This document shows positions 9,801 to 12,452 of a stretch of 12,452 nt of DNA, one piece after another (the first letter of the stretch is position 1; each line of letters begins with the position of its first letter). The translations under genes and the position numbers were made by a program. Origin of the DNA: Brachionus koreanus (Eukaryota > Rotifera > Eurotatoria > Ploima > Brachionidae); NCBI GenBank assembly GCA_016987375.1, contig PJRA01000263.1, positions 462,206-474,657 of the forward strand, written 5' to 3'. The notes under the pieces were generated by a model. It searched no databases. It worked only from the letters and a program-made list of their open reading frames with translations, and was not told the DNA's origin.

Positions 9801-12204
9801 TTCCAATCTTCATGTAACTCTGTTCGTACAGAATGATTCGCACACACTGCAATTTCTAACTAACTCTTTTTTTAAAAGTATACTCGCTCTTCTCCTCTGT
9901 AAGACTGCATTTGCAGGCCCCAAATGTTGTGCATAATTTTTTATCAAATGTTATGCTCATTGAAGAGAGGTAATTTTTGTAAAAATTTTTGAGTAAAAAT
10001 TTTAAACATTTGAATCATTTCTCCTCTTTTTCTTCTTTCTTCCAAGGACCTAGAATACCTAGAATTAGAATGCGTAACTTTGATTGGTTTCTCAACTTAA
10101 AGTCTTACAGTTGAGAAACCAATCTTGTTGTTCATTCTTGTAACTTTTCAATTTTTTTAATATCCTTTTTGCTTTTTGTTTTATACTATTACTAATTATT
10201 TTGTAGTCTAATTTTTTACGACTTACTGTGCTGTTTTGATCGGACTGTTCCTTTTTTTCTACAAGTACTCTTTGGGGTTAAGAGATTTATTACAAAAATA
10301 TATTTTAATATTTTTCGACACCTTTATAATCGCTTTTTCTTCGTACAATTCAGCTTTTTCCATCTTTTTCCATGTGACTTTATTTACCAATGTTTGCATA
10401 AAACCAAGGAATTTTTGAGTTCCAGGCCTTTATTCTCAGTACTTGAGCTGATATTTTCAAAAAGGTTTTTGAAGCTGAGCTTGGCTCCGAATTTAGACAC
10501 ATAAAATTCTTTTCAATCAAAGCATTAATCACTGACATGCACAACAAGCTAAAATTGAACTAAATAAAAATACGCTCAAAATTTTTGATCAATAAATTTT
10601 TCATTAAAAAGTCAAACCACCAACAATTAAGAACAGACATGGATGAATTTAACTCAACAGATGATAAATTAAACTCAAATGATTAATATCAAATTTAAAA
10701 AAAAATAATAAAAAAAAATTTAAAAATTTTCATTTTTTTTTAATTTTAGGTACTTAATTTCAATAAGTTTTTTGTTGGTGGTGTTTATTTCAATGGTTTT
10801 ATTCAGAATATTCAAAAAATTTAAGCTAATCCAAAACAACAAAAAAGTTTTAGCTTCAGAAATATCGTGTGAGCAAAACAGTGACAATTTAATTGATGAA
10901 TGCTTCGATAGTTCAAAATTGAATTTATTAGAAAAAACTAAATTAGAAGAAAAAAAGTTTTTGGGAAAAGGTGCATTTGGTTCAGTAAGTTTTGGTTATT
11001 ACTATTTTAATAGTGAAAGAGGACAGGAAAAAATATGTGTTGCTATTAAACAGCTTAATTTTTATCAATCATTCAATCAACATGATATAAAAAGTCTAGA
11101 AAACAGTATAGTTCTTGTATTAAAATATTTTCATTTATTTACTAGAATATTAATTCAGATATTAAAGGAGGCAAGCTTAATGGCACGTGTTGACCACAAA
11201 TACTGTGTTAGAATCTATGGTTTGTGCATTGCACAACCGATTAAAATTATAACCCAACTAATTCCGAAAGGATCAGTAATTGATGTAATAAAAAAATACA
11301 GAAATCAATTGGAAGAAAAGCATTTTTTGTTATGGGCTCATCAGATTGCCGAAGCCATGAAATATTTAGAATCCAAACGAATTGTTCATTGTGACTTGGC
11401 GGCAAGGAATATTTTGGTTAAAAATTTTGAGCATATAAAAATTACCGATTTTGGTCTGGCTAAAGTTCTTGATCATGAGAATTTTAATGATCATTCAAAC
11501 TCATTGCTTCCCATCAAATGGCTTGCAATTGAATCAATTGAATTTAGAGTTTTCAGACATCAATCAGATATTTGGTCTTATGGTGTGTGCGTCTGGGAAA
11601 TATTTACATTTTGTTCTATTCCTTACATAGAAATTAAAAATATTGATATGTTAAAAAAATTGAAAGAGGGCGTTAGATTGGCAAAGCCAAAAATAGCCAG
11701 CGATTTAGTGTACATTAAATTATTAATGTGCTGGCATGAAAGCCCTGAATCAAGAATTTCATTTTCTGAGTTAAGTTCAAATTTTTATGAAATGTCTCTT
11801 AGACCTAAAAGATTTTTAAATTTTCAATTAAACAATAACAATTCAAATTTTTCGACCATAAATTGTCATACTAACAAGCAGAGTTTTTATTCACAAATTG
11901 ATCAAATTTTAAAGGCAGAAGATAGCACTTCATTGACAAATAGAGAATTAATAAATTTGGGAGAACAAAATCTTTTAATGCATGAATGTGATGCATTGAG
12001 TGAAGAAAAAAATCGTAAAATATATTCTATTAATTTAATTATATTGTGTCTTATTAATTATTAATTTTAGATTATCTTACGCCGATTAATAATAAACAAA
12101 AACAGTATTTAATTGAATCCAAAGAAAGCTATTTATTTAGATTAAAAGGTTATAAATCTAAAAATGAAAAACATCGATTATTTTATAAAAAAAATTATTT
12201 TTAA
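309..12204 (+). CDS. ErbB/EGFR-like receptor tyrosine kinase, twelve exons, 5' partial
   Basis: Predicted single-pass receptor of about 1090 residues (counted from the first complete codon at 311) that would bind an EGF-like ligand, dimerise and phosphorylate tyrosines. Seen: L domain I (about 1-165), furin-like domain II (166-310), L domain III (about 311-445), cysteine-rich domain IV (450-638), a hydrophobic helix (about 640-660) followed by a basic stop-transfer, then a kinase (about 705-980) with GKGAFG at 711-716, VAIK with Lys739, alpha-C Glu765, catalytic Asp840, DFG at 858-860 and IKW..IES, and a tail of about 105 residues. Residue order follows the ErbB family throughout, including KVIGG, LEIIR and TINW. 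All introns are GT..AG with compatible phases. The signal peptide is outside the window. Odd points: HCD in place of HRD, no activation-loop tyrosine, and a fourth cysteine module in domain IV. Family assignment is firm; the exact edges of exons 6 and 10 are not. Orthology to a particular vertebrate ErbB is not implied. Confidence 0.93.
876..1142 (+). CDS. ErbB exon B: furin-like domain II with dimerisation arm
   Basis: The acceptor is the AAAAG at 871-875, not the later TTCTAG at 877-882. Only the former joins the split codon to give KLSSIICDSNC, which matches the family motif, while the latter would read TAA almost at once. It contains CCHSECSGGCTGPTSKDC and the paired CIKSCP and CFSRCP cysteines that frame the dimerisation arm. 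The arm tip reads DPSTGNLI and lacks the two tyrosines of the human EGFR arm. The exon ends phase 1 at GTAAAAGA. Confidence 0.92.
1143..1915 (+). other. Intron, 773 nt, non-coding
   Basis: Donor GTAAAAGA, acceptor TTTAAAG. No gene seen. It holds a TTTACGTAAA palindrome at 1354-1363 near other GTAAA-type words, resembling a denser cluster at 8690-8870, and an 8-bp inverted repeat TGTCACGC/GCGTGACA at 1536-1543 and 1567-1574 in a small GC-richer patch. The remainder is A/T runs. Confidence 0.8.
1916..2062 (+). CDS. ErbB exon C: end of domain II
   Basis: Joins the previous exon as CP-R-NLFVYKRSCFAICP, closely matching the family pattern CPRN...SCVRAC. It continues through an acidic stretch to RRMCKSCENTECKK, the last cysteine cluster of domain II. 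The donor is A|GTAATA at 2063, phase 1. Read-through past the donor is open to 2145 but loses all family similarity, so the splice site is preferred. Confidence 0.92.
2063..2429 (+). other. Intron, 367 nt, with short direct repeats
   Basis: No coding signal beyond the donor. It contains several GGTTAGCC/GGTTAAC-like words around 2145-2205 and three near-identical TTACTAGCAG units starting at 2280, 2300 and 2321, separated by A-rich spacers. The acceptor is TTTTCAAG at 2422-2429. Confidence 0.75.
2430..2523 (+). CDS. ErbB exon D: start of L domain III
   Basis: A 94-nt exon with no start codon of its own. It completes a split codon and reads ICNLKND..., then FKNCEILNGNLYI, matching the family pattern CN...FKNCTSISGDLHI at the opening of L domain III. 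The donor is GTAAGTT at 2524, close to the metazoan consensus, and the exon ends in phase 2. Confidence 0.92.
2578..2715 (+). CDS. ErbB exon E: L domain III, middle
   Basis: Preceded by a 54-nt intron ending TTTAG. It reads DLEVLSSIRIINGFVRI and FLRNLEIIR, matching the family pattern ELDILKTVKEITGFLLI...FENLEIIRG. The donor is GTATTTT at 2716. Unspliced reading reaches TGA nine nt later. The exon ends in phase 2. Confidence 0.9.
2760..2953 (+). CDS. ErbB exon F: end of L domain III
   Basis: Reads YNSYSLAIVGEGL, LKKLSSIEYGDVYI and LCLDDTINW, the conserved end of L domain III. Two in-frame acceptors are possible: AG at 2746-2747 (exon from 2748, intron 32 nt) and AG at 2758-2759 (exon from 2760, intron 44 nt). 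The second restores the same spacing as human EGFR between LEIIR and SLAV and avoids a very short intron, so I chose it. It ends TGTG|GTAATT at 2954, phase 1. Confidence 0.85.
3022..3230 (+). CDS. ErbB exon G: first half of cysteine-rich domain IV
   Basis: Follows a 68-nt intron ending TTTAG. It reads CHHSCNGCWSTNSDYCQFC, CLDSCES, and then CKYCHENCNLGCFGP, typical domain IV furin-like modules. It ends phase 0 at CCA|GTAATAA. The same frame continues open through the donor for 43 more codons to TAA at 3360-3362, encoding a hydrophobic then basic peptide (see findings). Joining to exon 7290 gives GCFGPTEWDC, which fits the family. Confidence 0.92.
4705..5598 (-). pseudogene. LINE reverse transcriptase, C-terminal fragment with frameshift and stop
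   Basis: Resumes after the MULE in the frame of the upstream fragment with WAKTLENTQKIKYIGVMI, then RLYKTFCRPILTYGCEA and LVKKMFRLSKRSRTKKLMAA. Near 5245 the homologous reading moves to another frame, reading MEPMERVLVKRKLSFIMRL. It then runs to TAG at 4957-4959, continues in the same frame on the far side with FGFKPWQFEM, and reaches a final stop at 4705-4707. The tail is rich in K, E and N, and I do not recognise a further domain. Confidence 0.75.
5599..5608 (+). repeat. Target-site duplication, left copy (ATTATTTTTT)
   Basis: Ten bases identical to 6494-6503. The LINE sequence on either side is contiguous once the element and one copy are removed. Confidence 0.85.
5609..5765 (+). repeat. 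Left terminal inverted repeat with periodic CTAGATAA-like motifs
   Basis: After the tip, seven related words (AATAGATAAAAA, CTAGATAAT, AATAGATAAAAA, CTATATAAAA, CTAGATAAA, GATAGACAA, CTATATAAAA) start about every 20-21 nt between roughly 5627 and 5752. They are candidate transposase-binding sites, by analogy with subterminal repeats of other DNA transposons. Confidence 0.75.
5827..6237 (-). CDS. SWIM zinc finger and AT-hook fragment of a MULE transposase
   Basis: Read on the - strand from the codon after TAA at 6238-6240. It begins CSC, and the ATG at 6226-6228 lies just after that, giving C-x-C...C-x-H (CSCMAWPKHYMCKH), a SWIM-type zinc finger followed by VIGIA. Downstream are KSIPIGQKRRPGRPK and, near the C-terminus, KRGRGRPKK, both AT-hook-like, separated by an acidic linker. 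This matches the C-terminal end of MULE transposases, while the DDE catalytic core and N-terminus are absent. From the ATG it would be 133 residues, missing the first two SWIM cysteines. Whether it is expressed is unknown. It is best read as a deletion remnant; a DNA-binding repressor is conceivable but unsupported. Confidence 0.7.
   Translation of the reverse strand, partial: CSCMAWPKHYMCKHVIGIAERTALFEFPANVKSIPIGQKRRPGRPKDTANDLERQPGEAVSDSSDEDTYENYLDIPVNKQTNIQINNTTEIIYENEEEEEINHVELRIPAGVETTQPKRGRGRPKKNVKQKNCFKQ
6300..6493 (-). repeat. Right terminal inverted repeat with periodic CTAGATAA-like motifs
   Basis: Mirror image of the left end. Nine words of the TTATCTAG/TTATATAG type occur about every 18-24 nt from roughly 6305 to 6475. 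The outer 45-50 bases align with the left end with few differences. Confidence 0.75.
6494..6503 (+). repeat. Target-site duplication, right copy (ATTATTTTTT)
   Basis: Identical to 5599-5608. A ten-base duplication lies in the 8-11 bp range usual for MULEs. The sequence is low-complexity, so by itself it would be weak, but it coincides with both ends of the inverted termini and with the LINE break. Confidence 0.85.
6495..6899 (-). pseudogene. LINE reverse transcriptase, palm fragment
   Basis: The open stretch begins after TAG at 6900-6902 (- strand). It shows KITVGVKQGGPLSPKLFAIY and a YADDILLLS catalytic motif with both aspartates. After YADD, the sequence expands into repeated M/I-W-N-I residues coded by a 9-bp minisatellite, then returns to FNPEKTQLIKFG. 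It stops at 6495-6497, inside the MULE target duplication. Catalytic residues survive in this fragment, but the protein is broken before and after it. Confidence 0.85.
6563..6630 (-). repeat. 9-bp minisatellite inside the LINE RT
   Basis: Units of TTCCATATA or TTCCATATG (+ strand) repeat from 6565 to about 6597. A CGTTCCATATG-type block then begins again at 6601, so there are 9-bp units inside a roughly 38-bp duplication. As the unit is a multiple of three, the RT frame stays open and gains repeated Trp-Asn-Ile or Met-Glu-His/Tyr triplets. Confidence 0.85.
7290..7571 (+). CDS. ErbB exon H: second half of domain IV with an extra module
   Basis: Starts phase 0 after ATTTTTTAG. It reads TEWDCSHCKNY, CVNRCP, CMECHKECDGC, CIKCKNYYSEASNKCVEKC and ends KGTS at GTAATAATAG (donor 7572), phase 0. 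Cysteine pairs follow the furin-like spacing. With the flanking exons, domain IV begins four modules (CHHSC, CKYCHENC, CMECHKEC, CLSCNKHC), where human EGFR has three. Confidence 0.9.
7665..8008. mobile_element. MITE/foldback element with very long inverted arms, 344 bp
   Basis: The left arm from 7665 starts CCGTATTCCCTCGTTCAATT. The right arm, read backwards from 8008, starts CCGTATTCTCTTGTTCAATT. Similarity continues with scattered mismatches past CATGCACCAAA and ATAATATTGT for at least 100 bases per arm, reaching about 7770-7785 and 7895-7910. No coding capacity. TA follows the right end; the left neighbour is TG, so a TA target duplication is not proven. It takes up most of the 508-nt intron 7572-8079. 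Confidence 0.85.
8080..8156 (+). CDS. ErbB exon I: last cysteine module before the membrane
   Basis: A 77-nt exon after TTTTTTTAG. It reads NCLSCNKHCIFGCRGPEIYQC, matching the family pattern CHLCHPNCTYGCTGPG at the end of domain IV. It ends phase 2 at GG|GTAAAA; the split glycine codon is completed by the first base of the exon at 10750. Confidence 0.9.
8408..8498. mobile_element. Short MITE, 91 bp, TA-flanked
   Basis: The left end is CCGTATTTCATCAAATA. The right end read backwards is TCGTATTTCATCATCAAATA. TA lies immediately outside both ends (8406-8407 and 8499-8500), as expected for Tc1/mariner-type insertion. It shares the CCGTATT tip with the larger element at 7665-8008, suggesting the same mobilising family. 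No coding capacity. Confidence 0.7.
8690..8870. repeat. Palindromic TTTACGTAAA cluster
   Basis: Inverted arms at 8690-8711 and 8807-8828 match at 21 of 22 positions (AAATTAACG[C/T]AAAAAATGGTAA). Between and after them are several further TTTACGTAAA-type palindromes in both orientations. Similar words occur around 1350-1410. This may be a MITE or foldback family, but the outer boundaries are not clear. Confidence 0.65.
8959..8990. repeat. GC-rich island with perfect triloop hairpin
   Basis: A run of G/C-rich sequence in very AT-rich surroundings. GGGC (8966-8969), GGA loop, GCCC (8973-8976) forms a hairpin, followed by CCTGGGCTAGGG. Origin unknown; a fragment of a repeat family is the simplest idea. 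Confidence 0.5.
9600..10560. other. Less AT-rich, pyrimidine-biased intronic block, unidentified
   Basis: The + strand is rich in CTT/TTC words and the base composition differs from the flanks. Read on the - strand there are broken peptide stretches, for example LVRNCSVCESFC near 9870 and a Lys-rich segment near 10150-10230, interrupted by stops. I recognise no family. It could be a degenerate antisense mobile element or simply composition. Confidence 0.35.
10082..10124. repeat. Perfect 16-bp inverted repeat (hairpin)
   Basis: GATTGGTTTCTCAACT at 10082-10097 and its exact complement at 10109-10124 enclose an 11-base loop. A 16-base perfect stem with mixed composition is unlikely by chance. 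No known role. Confidence 0.8.
10750..11116 (+). CDS. ErbB exon J: transmembrane helix, juxtamembrane, kinase N-lobe
   Basis: Completes the split glycine, then gives a hydrophobic segment (YLISISFLLVVFISMVLF) followed by basic RIFKKFK, a single transmembrane helix with stop-transfer. The juxtamembrane ends KTKLEEKKFLGKGAFGSV, carrying the glycine-rich loop, then VAIK with the ATP-anchoring lysine. The 3' edge is uncertain: the frame stays open through an apparent 42-nt intron (GTATTA at 11117) or 48-nt intron (GTTCTT at 11111). Without removal, 14-16 mostly hydrophobic residues would be inserted just before the alpha-C glutamate. Confidence 0.88.
11159..12014 (+). CDS. ErbB exon K: main tyrosine kinase body and proximal tail
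   Basis: Begins ILKEASLMARVDH (alpha-C glutamate). It then has RIYGLCI, IITQLIPKGS (gatekeeper Thr793, followed at the EGFR Cys797 position by Ser800), IVHCDLAARNILV, ITDFGLAK, PIKWLAIESI, HQSDIWSYGVCVWE and CWHESPESRISFSEL. All catalytic residues are present except the HRD arginine, which is Cys (TGT at 11390-11392). The activation loop DHENFNDHSNSLLP has Phe where EGFR carries its loop tyrosine. After RPKRFLNFQ the tail turns Asn/Ser-rich. It ends AATC|GTAAAA, phase 1. Read-through would give a hydrophobic end at 12064, which I consider intronic. Confidence 0.9.
12071..12204 (+). CDS. ErbB exon L: C-terminal tail with YLTP
   Basis: After a 56-nt intron ending TTTTAG, the joined frame reads HYLTPINNKQKQ..., then ESKESYLFRLKGYKSKNEKHRLFY and stops at TAA 12202-12204. 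It stays open for 44 codons in AT-rich DNA, and YLTP resembles the tyrosine motifs of ErbB tails, which are docking sites when phosphorylated. The exon is inferred from splice phase and motif only, without family alignment along its length. Confidence 0.75.
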
Positions 12205-12221
12205 AATGTAAATTGAAATGC

Positions 12222-12227
12222 AATAAA
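12222..12227 (+). promoter_or_regulatory. Poly(A) signal AATAAA
   Basis: AATAAA lies 18 nt after the predicted stop codon, followed by AT-rich DNA. Because the region is AT-rich, a chance hit is possible, but the position fits a short 3' UTR. Confidence 0.55.
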
Positions 12228-12452
12228 ATTGCACAGTAAAAATTTAAAAATAATTTAAAAAATTTTCTAATTAAAAATTTCATAAATATTTTAAAATACT
12301 TTGACAATTACAATTTTTCCTCATTTGAATTTAATTAGAAAAAAAAGGAATAATTTAAATGGCCTCATTATACAGTATTTTGCAAAAGTTTAGAAATTAA
12401 TTATTTTATTTATCTAATTTTTTTTATATATTGAATTTTACAAATATTAGAG
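12228..12452. other. 3' flank, nothing recognised
   Basis: Plain A/T-rich sequence with homopolymer runs. No reading frame or repeat worth naming. Confidence 0.7.

Larger units (their letters stand above)
8157..10749 (+). other. Large intron, 2593 nt, repeats but no recognised gene
   Basis: Donor GTAAAA, acceptor ATTTTAG. It contains a 91-bp MITE (8408-8498), a TTTACGTAAA palindrome cluster (8690-8870), a GC-rich hairpin (about 8959-8990), AT-rich filler (9000-9600), a less AT-rich pyrimidine-biased block (about 9600-10560) with a perfect hairpin at 10082-10124, then A-rich DNA up to the acceptor. Confidence 0.8.

Noticed and set aside
9727..10418. Two + strand frames of 60-69 codons, rich in F, L and S
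   Set aside because: Intronic, pyrimidine-driven translations without recognisable domains.

Overview
The window is AT-rich nuclear DNA of an invertebrate animal. It carries spliceosomal introns with GT..AG boundaries, several of only about 40-70 nt, a receptor tyrosine kinase gene, LINE reverse-transcriptase remains, a MULE-type DNA transposon and MITE-like inverted repeats. Base composition, tiny introns and the SWIM-finger MULE resemble what I would expect from a monogonont rotifer such as Brachionus. That is a low-confidence guess and nothing here proves the taxon. | Main gene: most of the window is one gene on the + strand, an ErbB/EGFR-family receptor tyrosine kinase. I assembled it by hand from twelve exons (309-818, 876-1142, 1916-2062, 2430-2523, 2578-2715, 2760-2953, 3022-3230, 7290-7571, 8080-8156, 10750-11116, 11159-12014, 12071-12204). 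All splice phases agree, and the frame stays open to a TAA at 12202-12204, with AATAAA 18 nt further on. The predicted product is about 1090 residues and lacks only the start codon, signal peptide and a few N-terminal residues, which must lie upstream of base 309, probably outside the window. Order: receptor L domain I, furin-like cysteine-rich domain II, L domain III, an enlarged cysteine-rich domain IV, one transmembrane helix, tyrosine kinase, short tail. The ectodomain would bind an EGF-like ligand and dimerise, the helix would transmit this, and the kinase would phosphorylate tail tyrosines. Two kinase features stand out: HRD is HCD, and there is no activation-loop tyrosine. | Introns: most are short, but three hold mobile DNA. 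The 4.06-kb intron 3231-7289 contains a decayed, 5'-truncated LINE on the - strand (about 4580-6899). The LINE is itself split by an 885-bp MULE derivative (5609-6493) flanked by perfect 10-bp target duplications. The MULE keeps a SWIM finger and AT-hook-like motifs but no catalytic domain, and its ends carry CTAGATAA-type motifs about 20 nt apart. Intron 7572-8079 is mostly a 344-bp MITE with arms of roughly 100 bp or more. Intron 8157-10749 holds a 91-bp MITE with similar tips, a TTTACGTAAA palindrome cluster, a small GC island, a perfect 16-bp hairpin and a less AT-rich, pyrimidine-biased stretch I cannot identify. | No tRNA, rRNA, CRISPR array or prokaryotic operon was seen. The DNA after the poly(A) signal (12228-12452) is plain AT-rich sequence.
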